Shown: positions 8,330 through 17,654 of the stretch, piece after piece
How the letters are laid out: each line of letters starts with the position of its first letter
Numbering within the stretch: the first letter of the stretch is position 1
Source of the DNA: Hyphomicrobiales bacterium
Lineage (GTDB): Bacteria > Pseudomonadota > Alphaproteobacteria > Rhizobiales > MH13
Assembly: GCA_017642935.1 (NCBI GenBank)
Contig: JAEPOK010000003.1
Coordinates: 62,001-126,000 of the forward strand
Direction of reading: 5' to 3'
DNA length: 64,000 nucleotides
The notes under the pieces: model-generated
The model's database searches: none
What the model was told of the DNA's origin: nothing
What the model saw: the letters and a program-made list of their open reading frames with translations, nothing else
Translations under genes and position numbers: made by a program

Positions 8330-10105
8330 TCAGCGCATGGTGGGAATTTCATAGCCTTCTGGCCAAATGCCAACCGACTCCACCTCTTCGCGGGTCAGGC
8401 CACGCTGAAGTTTGCGTTGGATGGCTTCGGGGTCAATCTCATCGGCATCGTCCAGGTCACGCGCATGGCTCCATTGGAAGCGGGCTTCCAAACGACGCCC
8501 CACCATCCAATAAGCATCGCCAAGATGGTCGTGAATGACGGCTTGCGAGGGATCAAGAATGACGGCGCGTTCCAACTGCTCGACCGCGTCGTCAAACCGG
8601 CCAAGGCGAAAATAGACCCAGCCGAGAGAGTCGACGATGTAACCGGACTCCGGGCGCATTTCGACCGCACGTTCGAGCATTTCCACAGAGCGCTCGAGGT
8701 GCTCGCCGCGATCCACCCAGGTGTAAGCAAGGTAGTTCAGCACATCAGGTTGATCGGGAAACAGATCGAGCGCGGTCAGAAAGTCGGCCTCGGCCTGCGT
8801 CCAGCGATCGGTGCGCTCAAAGGCGATGCCGCGCTGGTAGAACAGGCGCCAGTGCTCGCGGCGGTGATCGGTGATGGTCTCGATGCCCAGCGAGTAAACT
8901 TCGGCGGCGCGCTCAAAGTCACGGCGAAAGCGCAAAACGGTACCGAAGGTGTTGATCGCTTCCAGATCGGTCGGATCGGCCTCGATCAAAGCCTCCAGGT
9001 GCATGTCGGCCTCGTCGGGGCGTTCGAGCTGATCGAGCAAGACGCCTAGGCGAATTTCGGCGGTGCGCTTGAGAGGATGCGAGTCGCCCATGCCCTCATA
9101 GGAATCGACAGCACGTTCCCAAAGCTCCAGGGACTCGTAAACACGCGCCAATCCGAAACAGGCAAGGTTGTGTTCGGGGTGCACAAAAAGCGCCAGATTG
9201 AGGTAGATCGCGCCGACTTCTTCAGCGCCATCCTGACCCAACGCCAGCCCCAAACCATAAGCAACCTCGGCAACGCCTTGCTGCGGCGTCGTCACGCGGT
9301 GACCAATGGGCTGACCGGCCTGCAACGCTTCCAAGTCGGCGAGAATGACCGCATTGAACGGCGCAAGCTCAAGGAAGGTGGTCAGAACCACTTCGGCCTG
9401 GGTTTTCTGATCGTTGGCGACCAATGCCTGGGCATAGCCCTGGACGAGGCGCAACGCACCGGCATCGGTGGAATAGGCGCGCTCCATGTCGCGCAGCGCG
9501 CCTTCGACATCGCCGGATGCCATACGGATCAGGCCGGCGTGATAGGCACCGTAAAGTTCGACCCAAGCAGGGCCTTCGAGCGCATCGAGTTGTTCCAGCG
9601 CTTCGTCCGTATCGCCGCTGCCATGGAACACCCAGGCGCCGACAAGCACGGAGACCAGGTCACCAAAGCCGTCGGTCTGGTAGGTCTCAAGCTCGCGCAG
9701 CGCTGCCCTATAAGAACGTTGGCGCACCGCATCCATCGCTAGCGTCAGCCGTGACATGCCGGTGTCGCCGGATTCGGCCAGGATCGCCGCCAGATCAAGC
9801 GCGCCGGGCATACGGCCATCGGCGAGCTCCATGGTGAAAGCGCTGTGCAGGAAGCGCTCCGAACTCGGCTCAAGCTCATAGGCTTGGCGGTAAAACTCGG
9901 CTGCTGAGGGAATATCGCGCTCAGCTTCAGCAAGGGTTGCCGCAAGATAGAGCCCGGACAGTGATGTGGCGGTTTGCGCTGCAACCGGCGGCGCCAGAGC
10001 GTCAGCGTGATGGGTTTGCTGAGCAACCGTGTCGGCATACGCAGGCGATTGAATGCCGAGCGCCAAAGTGATGGCAAGCAGAGAGGATGCGGCGGATTTC
10101 AACAT
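8330..10105 (-). CDS. Exported tetratricopeptide-repeat protein
   Basis: 591 residues. The N-terminal signal peptide MLKSAASSLLAITLAL...SPAYA predicts export to the periplasm. The mature part is built of TPR helices, for example EFYRQAYELEPSSERFLHSA, DEADMHLEALIEADPTDLEA and DAVEQLERAVILDPSQAVIH. ATG 10105 is chosen because AAAAGGA lies just upstream; the frame is open further 5'. TPR proteins scaffold protein complexes; the partner is not known. It sits between bciA and ispE, an order I recall from other alphaproteobacteria (TPR gene beside ispE and ETF-QO). Confidence 0.88.
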   Translation of the reverse strand: MLKSAASSLLAITLALGIQSPAYADTVAQQTHHADALAPPVAAQTATSLSGLYLAATLAEAERDIPSAAEFYRQAYELEPSSERFLHSAFTMELADGRMPGALDLAAILAESGDTGMSRLTLAMDAVRQRSYRAALRELETYQTDGFGDLVSVLVGAWVFHGSGDTDEALEQLDALEGPAWVELYGAYHAGLIRMASGDVEGALRDMERAYSTDAGALRLVQGYAQALVANDQKTQAEVVLTTFLELAPFNAVILADLEALQAGQPIGHRVTTPQQGVAEVAYGLGLALGQDGAEEVGAIYLNLALFVHPEHNLACFGLARVYESLELWERAVDSYEGMGDSHPLKRTAEIRLGVLLDQLERPDEADMHLEALIEADPTDLEAINTFGTVLRFRRDFERAAEVYSLGIETITDHRREHWRLFYQRGIAFERTDRWTQAEADFLTALDLFPDQPDVLNYLAYTWVDRGEHLERSVEMLERAVEMRPESGYIVDSLGWVYFRLGRFDDAVEQLERAVILDPSQAVIHDHLGDAYWMVGRRLEARFQWSHARDLDDADEIDPEAIQRKLQRGLTREEVESVGIWPEGYEIPTMR

Positions 10106-10216
10106 CATGGTCCTTTTCGTCGGCCCCAATTGCTCAAGCGGTGCACGCGTGTCGGGTGATTTGCTTTGGCGTTTTGTGCAGCAACCATGGCTTTTTCCCG
10201 GCAGCATCACAAGCGT

Positions 10217-11185
10217 TCAGAACACCGCATGGTCGCCGCGCTCAATGGTCACTTCGCCACGTGCGAGCTTGGCGTAGAAATCAGCCAGCGTGTCAGTGCC
10301 ATGGGCGGGTGTGGCATCGGCGTCGTAGCGCTGCCCGTCTTCATTCCAGACCAACATGGATTCGGTTGCATAGTAGCGCCCGATGCGGGCCAGTTCGGCC
10401 TTCTCGGCGAGTTTGGGCGCCAGTCTTCCCAGGCTCGACAGGGCAGCGATGATCGTGCTGATCAGCGCAACGGGGACATACTTGATCCTTGGCTCCCGCC
10501 CAAGAGCCTCAAAGAGAGCCTTGCCCTGATCGAGCGGGGTCAGCGCCGCGCCCGGCCCGCCGATGGGCAGGATGGCGTTTTGGCGGCTCGGGTCGTCCAG
10601 GCAAGTTAGGATGAAGTCGGCCAGATCCTCATCGCTAATCGGTTTGCAGGCGGTGAGTGTGCCATCGCCAAACACCAGAAATGGTTTGCCCGCCTTCACC
10701 CGATCCAGCTGGCCAGAAAGGGATTTGAAGAAAGCGGTCGGGCGCACGATCGAATAAGTGAGGCCGGAGTCGATGAGGACTTTCTCGAAGGCGAGCTTGG
10801 CTTGCTGGAAGGCGAGTTTGGGTCTCTGCACGCAAATGGCTGAGAGCAGAACAAACTGCGGCACGGCGGCTGCTTTGGCGACGTTCAATAGGTTCAGATT
10901 GGCCCGGTGATCGATAGCCCACGCGTCTTTGGGCGCACCGGTGCGCGAAGCCAGGCAGGAGATCACGGTATCGAAGCGCTCATCGGCCAAGGCATCTTCA
11001 AGCCCGGTCGGGTCGGTGACGTCGGCCACCTGGACGGTCGCACCGGGGAACTGGTCCTCGAGCCCTGCCCGGCGCATCAGGCAAACCGTGTCATGTCCGG
11101 CAGCCACTAAGGCACGTGCCACCGCCCGCCCGATGGTGCCGGTGGCGCCAGCCAAAAGCACGCGTTTGGGCGCGGACGTGTTCAT
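10217..11185 (-). CDS. bciA: Divinyl (proto)chlorophyllide a 8-vinyl reductase, BciA type
   Basis: 322 residues, NADPH-dependent atypical SDR that reduces the C8 vinyl group in (bacterio)chlorophyll synthesis. Motifs match plant DVR and purple-bacterial BciA closely: LLAGATGTIGRAVARAL, VISCLASRTGAPKDAWAIDH, FVLLSAICVQRP, SIVRPTAFFKSLSGQ, TACKPISDEDLADF, ARIGRYYATESMLVW and a final RGDHAVF. The start codon follows the ETF-QO stop with no gap, so translation is probably coupled. No other photosynthesis gene is in the window. A generic NAD(P)-binding reductase is a much less likely alternative. Confidence 0.88.
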   Translation of the reverse strand: MNTSAPKRVLLAGATGTIGRAVARALVAAGHDTVCLMRRAGLEDQFPGATVQVADVTDPTGLEDALADERFDTVISCLASRTGAPKDAWAIDHRANLNLLNVAKAAAVPQFVLLSAICVQRPKLAFQQAKLAFEKVLIDSGLTYSIVRPTAFFKSLSGQLDRVKAGKPFLVFGDGTLTACKPISDEDLADFILTCLDDPSRQNAILPIGGPGAALTPLDQGKALFEALGREPRIKYVPVALISTIIAALSSLGRLAPKLAEKAELARIGRYYATESMLVWNEDGQRYDADATPAHGTDTLADFYAKLARGEVTIERGDHAVF

Positions 11186-12850
11186 CTACATGTTCGGATA
11201 GTTTGGCCCGCCCGAGCCTTCGGGCACCGTCCAGATGATGTTCTGGTTGGGGTCTTTGATGTCGCAGGTTTTGCAGTGGACGCAGTTCTGCGCGTTGATC
11301 TGAAAGCGCTTATCGCCACTTTGCCCGTCTGCGCCATCATCGACCCATTCATAGACACCGGCCGGGCAGTAACGCGCCGATGGCCCGCCATATTGGCCAA
11401 GCTCGCTGCTGCGCTGCAGGCGATCATCCAAGACCTTCAGATGGATCGGCTGGTCTTCCTCGTGATTGGTATTCGACAGGAACACAGAGGAAAGACGGTC
11501 GAAGGTTAGCTTGCCGTCTGGCTTGGGATAGGTGATCGGCTTGGCGGCGAACTCCTCGACCGTGGTTTCGTGATCGGCCTTGCCATGGTCCAACGTGCCG
11601 AAGAACGACAGACCAAGCTTGCTTGCCATCCACATATCGAGGCCGCCCATCATAACGCCCATACGGGTGCCGTAGCGCGACCAAAGCGGCTTGACGTTGC
11701 GCACAGGTTTCAGATCGCGCCCAATCGCGCTGGATCGCCATCCGGCTTCATAGGCCTCCAGCGTGTCGCCGGAGCGACCTTCTTTCAGCGCCGCGATCAC
11801 CGCGTCTGCGGCCTGCATGCCGGAAAGCACCGCATTGTGCGAGCCCTTAATGCGCGGGACGTTCACGAACCCTGCCGAGCAGCCGAGCAGCGCGCCGCCA
11901 GGAAAGGCCAGCTTGGGCACCGACTGGTAGCCGCCCTCGGAGATCGCGCGGGCGCCATAGGCCAGTCGCCGGCCACCTTCAAAGGTTGGCGCGACAGACG
12001 GGTGGGTTTTGAAGCGCTGGAACTCCTCGAACGGCGAGAGGTGCGGGTTCTTGTAATTGAGATGGACGACAAAGCCGACCGCCACCTGATTGTCTTCCAA
12101 ATGGTAGAGGAAGGAACCGCCGCCTGTGGTGTTGTCGAGCGGCCAGCCAAAGGCATGCTCCACGCGGCCGGGATGATGGTTTTCCGGCTTCACCTCCCAG
12201 AGCTCTTTCAAGCCCAGACCGTACTTTTGGTGGTCGGCGTCCTTGGCCAAATCAAACCGTTCGATCGCCTGCTTCGACAACGAGCCGCGCACGCCCTCGC
12301 CCAGCAGGACGTACTTGCCGTGCAGCTCCATGCCAGGCGTGTAATTGCCGGTGGGCTCGCCATCGCGGCCAACGCCCATATCGCCGGTGGCAACGCCGTA
12401 CACGGCGCCATCGTCATTGATGAGCAGTTCGGCCGCGGCAAAGCCCGGATAGACTTCGACACCCAGCGCTTCAGCCTTTTCGGCGAGCCAACGACAAACG
12501 TTGCCCAGCGAGACGATGTAGTTGCCGTGATTGTTCATCAGCGGCGGCATGGCAAAATTAGGCAAGCGCACCCCACCCGCCGGTCCGAGATAGTAGAAAC
12601 GGTCCTGGGTGACGTGTGTCTTGAGTGGGTGATCAGGGTCCTCGCGCCAGTCGGGCAGCAGCGCATCAAGACCAATCGGGTCGACAACGGCGCCTGAGAG
12701 AATATGCGCGCCGACCTCCGCGCCCTTTTCCAGAACCACCACATTGCAGTCCGGATCGGCCTGTTTCAGTCGTATCGCGGCGGCCAGTCCGGCAGGCCCC
12801 GCGCCAACGATGACAACGTCAAACTCCATCGATTCACGTTCGCTCGTCAT
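11186..12850 (-). CDS. Electron transfer flavoprotein-ubiquinone oxidoreductase
   Basis: Passes electrons from ETF (fatty-acid and amino-acid dehydrogenases) to ubiquinone at the inner membrane. 554 residues, full length. The N-terminal FAD fold has VVIVGAGPAGLAAAIRLKQ. A central amphipathic/quinone region follows. The C-terminal [4Fe-4S] ligands are in RYCPAGVYEW and NCVHCKTCDIKDP. It heads a minus-strand unit running into bciA. It is divergent from the uracil-DNA glycosylase across 110 bases. ATG 12850 precedes the FAD motif by 9 residues; Met8 is a possible alternative start. Confidence 0.97.
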   Translation of the reverse strand: MTSERESMEFDVVIVGAGPAGLAAAIRLKQADPDCNVVVLEKGAEVGAHILSGAVVDPIGLDALLPDWREDPDHPLKTHVTQDRFYYLGPAGGVRLPNFAMPPLMNNHGNYIVSLGNVCRWLAEKAEALGVEVYPGFAAAELLINDDGAVYGVATGDMGVGRDGEPTGNYTPGMELHGKYVLLGEGVRGSLSKQAIERFDLAKDADHQKYGLGLKELWEVKPENHHPGRVEHAFGWPLDNTTGGGSFLYHLEDNQVAVGFVVHLNYKNPHLSPFEEFQRFKTHPSVAPTFEGGRRLAYGARAISEGGYQSVPKLAFPGGALLGCSAGFVNVPRIKGSHNAVLSGMQAADAVIAALKEGRSGDTLEAYEAGWRSSAIGRDLKPVRNVKPLWSRYGTRMGVMMGGLDMWMASKLGLSFFGTLDHGKADHETTVEEFAAKPITYPKPDGKLTFDRLSSVFLSNTNHEEDQPIHLKVLDDRLQRSSELGQYGGPSARYCPAGVYEWVDDGADGQSGDKRFQINAQNCVHCKTCDIKDPNQNIIWTVPEGSGGPNYPNM

Positions 12851-12960
12851 CGCTCTTGCCCTTCATGCCCATTATGTTGCGCTGCATCTTCTGTGCGCGC
12901 GCCCTTTGTTCCGATATAAGAGCGCAAGGTCAACTCGCTCAAAGGTCGCGTCAGTCCGCC

Positions 12961-13764
12961 ATGGATCGTCAGGCACTGAAAGAACTGCTGGATTTCTATG
13001 AGGACGCGGGCGTCGATACGGCGCTTGGCGACGCGCCAGTGGACCGTTTTGCGGCACCTGAACTGGCCAAGCAGACTGCGCTTCACCCGGCCCCACTGCC
13101 CGCGCAACCGACAGCGCCGCACCCGCGAGCACCGCAGGTTCATGAGATCGAGCCGGCGCACGGTCTGGCCGAAGCCGAAGCTTTGGCCGCTCAGGCGCAA
13201 TCGCTGGATGCGTTACGCGCGGCGCTGGAAGGGTTTGAGGGCTGTGGCTTGAAGAAGACGGCCCGCCAGTTGGTGTTTGCCGATGGCAATCCAGAGGCCA
13301 AGATCATGCTGATCGGCGAAGCGCCCGGTCGCGATGAGGATGCGCAGGGCCTGCCCTTTGTCGGGCGGTCCGGCCAGTTGCTCGACAAGATGCTGGCGGC
13401 CATCGGGCTTGATCGCACCAAGGTCTATATCGGCAACGTCATCTATTGGAGACCGCCCGGCAACCGCACACCAACGCCGGATGAGCGGGCGATGTGTGAA
13501 CCCTTCATCCGCCGCCAGATTGAGCTGGTCGCACCCAAGGTGATGATGTCGCTGGGCGGCTCGGCGCTGTCCGGCCTATTCGGCATTCAGGGCATTATGA
13601 AAACACGCGGGCAGGTTTTGACCTATGCCCAAGGCGATCTCTCAATACCTGCGGTACCTACGTTGCATCCAGCGGCGTTGTTGCGCAATCCGGCCAATAA
13701 GCGCCTCGCCTGGCAGGATTTGCTGCAGTTGCAATCGCTGATCGAGGAGTATGGCGCTCTATGA
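12961..13764 (+). CDS. Family 4 uracil-DNA glycosylase
   Basis: Removes uracil from DNA and starts base excision repair. About 267 residues. Family 4 motifs are GEAPGRDEDAQGLPFVGRSG, GNVIYWRPPGNRTP and TLHPAALLRNP. Cysteines for the family's [4Fe-4S] cluster are present (EGCGLKKTA and CEPFIRRQ). The N-terminal ~90 residues are a Pro/Ala-rich extension, usual in alphaproteobacteria. ATG 12961 gives the typical MDRQALKELLDFY beginning; the ribosome site is weak. It overlaps moaB by 4 bases (ATGA), so the two are co-translated. Confidence 0.93.
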   Translation: MDRQALKELLDFYEDAGVDTALGDAPVDRFAAPELAKQTALHPAPLPAQPTAPHPRAPQVHEIEPAHGLAEAEALAAQAQSLDALRAALEGFEGCGLKKTARQLVFADGNPEAKIMLIGEAPGRDEDAQGLPFVGRSGQLLDKMLAAIGLDRTKVYIGNVIYWRPPGNRTPTPDERAMCEPFIRRQIELVAPKVMMSLGGSALSGLFGIQGIMKTRGQVLTYAQGDLSIPAVPTLHPAALLRNPANKRLAWQDLLQLQSLIEEYGAL

Positions 13765-14309
13765 GCCGCATTGATGAAAGCCGTCGATTTATTCCGTTGA
13801 ACATCGCCGTCCTCACCGTGTCCGACACGCGCACTTTGGACGATGACCGATCGGGCGACACGCTGGTTGGTCGGTTGGAGAAGGCTGGGCACAGGCTGGC
13901 GGATCGGGCGATCGTGACCGACGACGTAGCGGCCATTGCTGATCAGGTGCAGGCTTGGGTCAAACGCGATGATGTGGACATCGTCATCAGCACCGGCGGC
14001 ACCGGCTTCACAGGGCGTGATGTGACGCCGGATGCCATCGAGCCGCTGTTCAACAAGCGGATGGAGGGTTTCTCCACGCTGTTTCACCAGATCAGTTTCG
14101 AGAAGATCGGCACCTCGACGCTGCAATCGCGCGCGACGGCTGGCCTGATCGGCACAACGTTTGTGTTCTGCCTGCCGGGATCACCGGGCGCCTGCAAGGA
14201 CGGCTGGGATGGCATCTTGCAGCACCAGTTGGATTATCGCCACATGCCCTGCAATTTCGTGGAGATCATGCCCCGGCTCGACGAGCACTTAAAGCGCGGC
14301 GCGGGATAG
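13761..14309 (+). CDS. moaB: Molybdenum cofactor biosynthesis protein B
   Basis: 182 residues of the MoaB/MogA fold, which binds and adenylylates molybdopterin before metal insertion. Family motifs are LTVSDTR, STGGTGFTGRDVTPDAI and CLPGSPGACKDGWDGI. The 4-base overlap with the uracil-DNA glycosylase gene implies one operon. The C-terminal end overlaps the convergent glycosyltransferase gene by 21 bases. Whether it acts as MoaB or MogA cannot be settled from sequence alone. Confidence 0.93.
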   Translation: MSRIDESRRFIPLNIAVLTVSDTRTLDDDRSGDTLVGRLEKAGHRLADRAIVTDDVAAIADQVQAWVKRDDVDIVISTGGTGFTGRDVTPDAIEPLFNKRMEGFSTLFHQISFEKIGTSTLQSRATAGLIGTTFVFCLPGSPGACKDGWDGILQHQLDYRHMPCNFVEIMPRLDEHLKRGAG

Positions 14310-14936
14310 CTCACCCTGCGAGCGTTCGGCAGCTTCGGCCTTTGCCAGCGGCTCCATAGGCTGCGCGAGATGCGTGCGCGAACGAAGGCGTAGCAGGTTG
14401 GTGAGGCGGATCGACGGATCCTTAGAGCCCCAATCGATGCGCGGCGGGCTGCTGCTTTCAAAATCAGCGCGGCGCAGAACGATGCCTTGCGACAGCTTGG
14501 CCAACGAGAAAAGTCGGTTCGCTGCCAAGATCAACATGCGACGGCGGACATCGGCGCTGCCCGCTTCCGGCTCGTGCTCGGGTCGGTAAACGGCCGACAG
14601 TTTCCCGCGTGCTGAACGCACCCGCTCCTGACGCTCGACAAAGGAGAGAGTCTCATCCAGCCATCCGGGTGACAGAACGGTGGTCTGATCGAGCAACATG
14701 ATCCAGTGGCCGCGATGGGCGGCTTTGAGCGCCTGATCGGTCTGGTCGGACAACCCTTTGGCCGCGAGCAAGGTGGCGCCGGCGGCATCGGCGATCTGCG
14801 GCGTGCCGTCATTGGAGCCGATATCGAGGAAGACGACATCGCGCACCACGCCTTCCGCCGCGGCAGCTACGAGCGGGCGCAGAACGTCAAGCAGGACGTT
14901 TTCGCCATTGTGTGTGCGAATGATAACGCTGAGCAT
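14289..14936 (-). CDS. Small family 2-like glycosyltransferase
   Basis: About 215 residues from ATG 14936, which gives the usual MLSVIIRTHNGEN start of GT-A glycosyltransferases; the frame is open back to 15038 without a better ribosome site. DIGSNDGT occupies the place of the usual D-G-G-S/D nucleotide-binding loop. ALKAAHRGHWIMLLD resembles the second strand before the metal site, but a clear DxD is not visible, so donor and activity are uncertain. I recall this type of gene beside moaB in several Rhizobiales. It overlaps moaB by 21 bases tail to tail. Confidence 0.7.
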   Translation of the reverse strand: MLSVIIRTHNGENVLLDVLRPLVAAAAEGVVRDVVFLDIGSNDGTPQIADAAGATLLAAKGLSDQTDQALKAAHRGHWIMLLDQTTVLSPGWLDETLSFVERQERVRSARGKLSAVYRPEHEPEAGSADVRRRMLILAANRLFSLAKLSQGIVLRRADFESSSPPRIDWGSKDPSIRLTNLLRLRSRTHLAQPMEPLAKAEAAERSQGELSRAAL

Positions 14937-15096
14937 GACGGCTTCGTTAGCATGTGCCCGCCACATTTGGCGAGGTTTGCCCGGGTTTTCGGTGAACGGG
15001 TCGGTCAAACCGAGGATTTGTTCTTTTTTTGTTCTCATTTCTGCGCTAGTGTCTGCCTAGATGCCGCGAGGCGGTACGAGAAACGGATCGCTTGAG

Positions 15097-16224
15097 ATGG
15101 AACAGGATCAAAAGCAACCAAAGGTAAGGCGTGGCCGAGCGGCCAACATCAATGCCAGTGGACGATTTGAGCCGCTGGCGCGCGTCGATATGGACGATGG
15201 CTGGGAATCGCTGGCCGATCTGCCACCGCTGAAAACCGAGGTGGCGCTGGAAGCCGCGCGCCACATCATCACCCGCAACACCTCGCCGGATGTGCCCTTC
15301 GACCGGTCGATCAACCCCTATCGCGGATGCGAGCATGGTTGCATCTACTGCTTTGCCCGACCGACCCACGCCTATATGGGGCTGTCGCCGGGTTTGGATT
15401 TCGAAACGCGGCTTTTTGCCAAGCCGAACGCCGCCAAGCTGCTGCGCGCCGAACTGATGAAGCCCGGTTACAAGCCCAAGCCCATCGCCATCGGCACCAA
15501 CACTGATCCTTATCAGCCGATTGAGAAGACGCAGCGCATCATGCGCGGTATTCTGGAGGTGTTGGCGGAGCTCAAGCACCCGGTGATGATCACCACCAAG
15601 TCGGCCATGGTGGCGCGCGACATTGATGTTCTTGCCGCCATGGCGGAGGACAAGCTTGTGAACGTCACCTTGTCGGTCACCACGCTCGACAAACGGTTGG
15701 CGCGGGCGATGGAGCCGCGCGCCTCAACGCCGGTGCGACGGTTATCGGCAATCGAGGCGCTGACGCAGGCTGGGATTCCAACTTGGGTGAATGCCTCGCC
15801 AATGATTCCGGCGCTCAACGATCATGAGCTGGAAGGCATCTTGCAGGCGGCTCATCAGGCAGGCGCGTCGGGGGCGAGCTACATCCTGCTACGCTTGCCG
15901 CTGGAGGTCCGTGACATCTTCAAAAGCTGGCTGGTGGAACATTATCCCGGGCGTTACCGGCACGTGCTTTCCGTGCTGCGGTCAATGCGTGGCGGGGCTG
16001 ACTATGATGCGCGTTGGGGCAAGCGGATGGAGGGCACAGGTCCCTTCGCACAGGTGCTCGCCAAGCGGTTCAAGCTGGTAACCGAGCGGCTGGGCATGAA
16101 GACCAACAAACCGAATTTGCGCTGCGACCGGTTTCTTGGGCATGCGGCGCAGGTAGCGCAGCTTGATCTATTCGGGGGGGCAACGGTCGTACCGGACACA
16201 AAAAGGGGCGCCAGCCAAAGCTGA
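15097..16224 (+). CDS. SplB-like radical SAM protein (PA0069 family)
   Basis: About 375 residues. The radical SAM cluster motif is CEHGCIYCFARP (CX3CX2C), preceded by INPYRG. Later motifs include GTNTDPYQPIEK, MITTKSAMVARDIDVL and ASPMIPALNDHELE, typical of the PA0069/Rv2578c group related to spore photoproduct lyase. The physiological substrate of this group is not established. The start could also be ATG 15061; 15097 is chosen because homology begins soon after, but both ribosome sites are weak. Its stop lies inside the hairpin that terminates the convergent kbp-like gene. Confidence 0.88.
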   Translation: MEQDQKQPKVRRGRAANINASGRFEPLARVDMDDGWESLADLPPLKTEVALEAARHIITRNTSPDVPFDRSINPYRGCEHGCIYCFARPTHAYMGLSPGLDFETRLFAKPNAAKLLRAELMKPGYKPKPIAIGTNTDPYQPIEKTQRIMRGILEVLAELKHPVMITTKSAMVARDIDVLAAMAEDKLVNVTLSVTTLDKRLARAMEPRASTPVRRLSAIEALTQAGIPTWVNASPMIPALNDHELEGILQAAHQAGASGASYILLRLPLEVRDIFKSWLVEHYPGRYRHVLSVLRSMRGGADYDARWGKRMEGTGPFAQVLAKRFKLVTERLGMKTNKPNLRCDRFLGHAAQVAQLDLFGGATVVPDTKRGASQS

Positions 16225-16231
16225 CGCCCCT
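16199..16231 (-). terminator. Intrinsic terminator for the kbp-like gene
   Basis: A 12-bp stem with one mismatch (16204-16215 with 16220-16231, loop CAAA) is followed on the minus strand by TTTTTGTG. It overlaps the stop codon of the convergent radical SAM gene. Confidence 0.75.
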
Positions 16232-16256
16232 CGATAACCGGCAGTTGCGCTGTGGC

Positions 16257-16685
16257 TTAGCCGTCAGCTGGAATGCGCAGAACTTGACCTGGATAGATCT
16301 TGTCGGGGTCGGACAGCATCGGCTTGTTGGCTTCGAAAATCTTCATGTACTTCGAGCCGTCGCCATAGGCTTTTTGGGCCACGGCCCACAGCGTGTCGCC
16401 TTTTTCCACCGTGTGGAAGTCGGCTGCATCGGATGTGTCTTCGGGCTGAATGTTGTCTTCAACCGAGGCAATACCTTCGACATTGCCAGCTGCGAGAATG
16501 ATCTTCTCGCGCAGTTCTTGGCTCGGCGCGGAGCCAGCGATGACGACCTTGTCGCCCTCAACCGTCACTTCGACGTCGCCTTCAAGGCCAAGATCGGCCA
16601 CTTCTTTTTGAATCGCTTCGGCCGGATCGTCGCCGCCGCCGAATAGTTTTTTGCCCGCATCGCGCACAAACGAAAAAAGTCCCAT
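16257..16685 (-). CDS. BON-LysM domain protein (Kbp/YgaU-like)
   Basis: 142 residues, close to E. coli Kbp (149). The N-terminal half is a BON domain (VEVTVEGDKVVIAGSAPS, then NVEGIASVEDNI). The C-terminal half is a LysM domain (HTVEKGDTLWAVAQKAYGDG, ending in YPGQVLRIP). E. coli Kbp is a cytoplasmic K+-binding protein; whether this homologue binds K+ or peptidoglycan is not shown. There is no signal peptide. AAAGGAC lies before ATG 16685. It appears monocistronic, with its own terminator. Confidence 0.9.
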   Translation of the reverse strand: MGLFSFVRDAGKKLFGGGDDPAEAIQKEVADLGLEGDVEVTVEGDKVVIAGSAPSQELREKIILAAGNVEGIASVEDNIQPEDTSDAADFHTVEKGDTLWAVAQKAYGDGSKYMKIFEANKPMLSDPDKIYPGQVLRIPADG

Positions 16686-16861
16686 TGCGGTGTCCTTTCA
16701 ATTCCCCTGATTGGTGTCCCCGATTGCTTCGGGTTTGCCGCGTTAACCACGCCGTTTGCCTATAGAGACGTAAGGCGAGCTTGGAAACCCAAGGTTGAAC
16801 CTTTGTGCCAGCGCCTGAGCCTGTGCCAAATGGGTAATGGCAGGTAAGGAAAGGAATCATC

Positions 16862-17593
16862 TTGGTCAAACGCGCACGCGGTGCCTCCTATGGTGCCCAG
16901 TCTGGTGCCTTTGTTGCAGCCAAACAGGCAGGTCCTGACGGCCAGTTTGAAGCTCAGGCCCACGGCTTGGGTTTCGCACGCGTTTGCGGCGTAGACGAAG
17001 CCGGACGCGGGCCGCTGGCTGGGCCGGTCGTTGCCGCCGCCGTGGTGCTGCCAAGCTGGGATCAGGACGGCGCGCTGTGCTTTCCGGCGAGTTTGGCCGG
17101 GCTAAACGATTCCAAGCAGATCAGCGAAGGATTGCGCGATCAGCTGTTTGCCGAGCTCTGCCAGATCGCCGATGTCAGCGCCGCGAGCGTGTCGGCTGCG
17201 ACCATCGATGCGCGCAACATCCGCAAGGCTTCGCTGGAGGCGATGCGGTTGGCGGTCCTTGGGCTTCCCCATCCGCCGAGCTTCGCTTTGGTGGATGGCA
17301 AGGATGAGCCGCCCGGCCTGCCCTGCGCGGCCACAGCGATCATCAAGGGTGATGGGCGCTCGCTGTCGATTGCGGCAGCGTCAGTTTGCGCCAAGGTTGT
17401 CCGCGACAGGATGATGGTGGCCGCCGATCGGCTTTATCCTGGCTATGGCTTTGCGACGCACAAAGGCTATGGCACCGAGGTCCACCGCGAGGCGCTCGCC
17501 CAGCTCGGCCCCTGCCCGCTTCACCGACGCACCTTTGCGCCGGTGCGCAAGGCACTGATGCATGTCAGTGCTCGCTCGGCATCTGATCGGTAA
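16862..17593 (+). CDS. rnhB: Ribonuclease HII
   Basis: Cleaves the RNA strand of RNA-DNA hybrids and starts ribonucleotide excision. 243 residues. Catalytic motifs are GVDEAGRGPLAGPVVAAAVV (Asp-Glu pair near residue 42), NDSKQ, LVDGKD and the Asp-containing CAKVVRDRMM. The start is TTG 16862 with AAGGAA seven bases upstream; the ~38-residue N-terminal extension ahead of the catalytic fold is not conserved in the family at large. It is followed by a GFA gene and then ccrM. Confidence 0.94.
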   Translation: MVKRARGASYGAQSGAFVAAKQAGPDGQFEAQAHGLGFARVCGVDEAGRGPLAGPVVAAAVVLPSWDQDGALCFPASLAGLNDSKQISEGLRDQLFAELCQIADVSAASVSAATIDARNIRKASLEAMRLAVLGLPHPPSFALVDGKDEPPGLPCAATAIIKGDGRSLSIAAASVCAKVVRDRMMVAADRLYPGYGFATHKGYGTEVHREALAQLGPCPLHRRTFAPVRKALMHVSARSASDR

Positions 17594-17654
17594 AGCTGCG
17601 CCTGGTGTGAGGCACGGAGCCTACAGATCATCTCGGACACAAGGACAAGGATCC

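Noticed and set aside
11570..12697. 375-codon open frame antisense to ETF-QO; similar ones at 8243-9049 and 45160-46134
   Set aside because: Shadows of ETF-QO, the TPR gene and ileS with biased composition and no recognisable fold.
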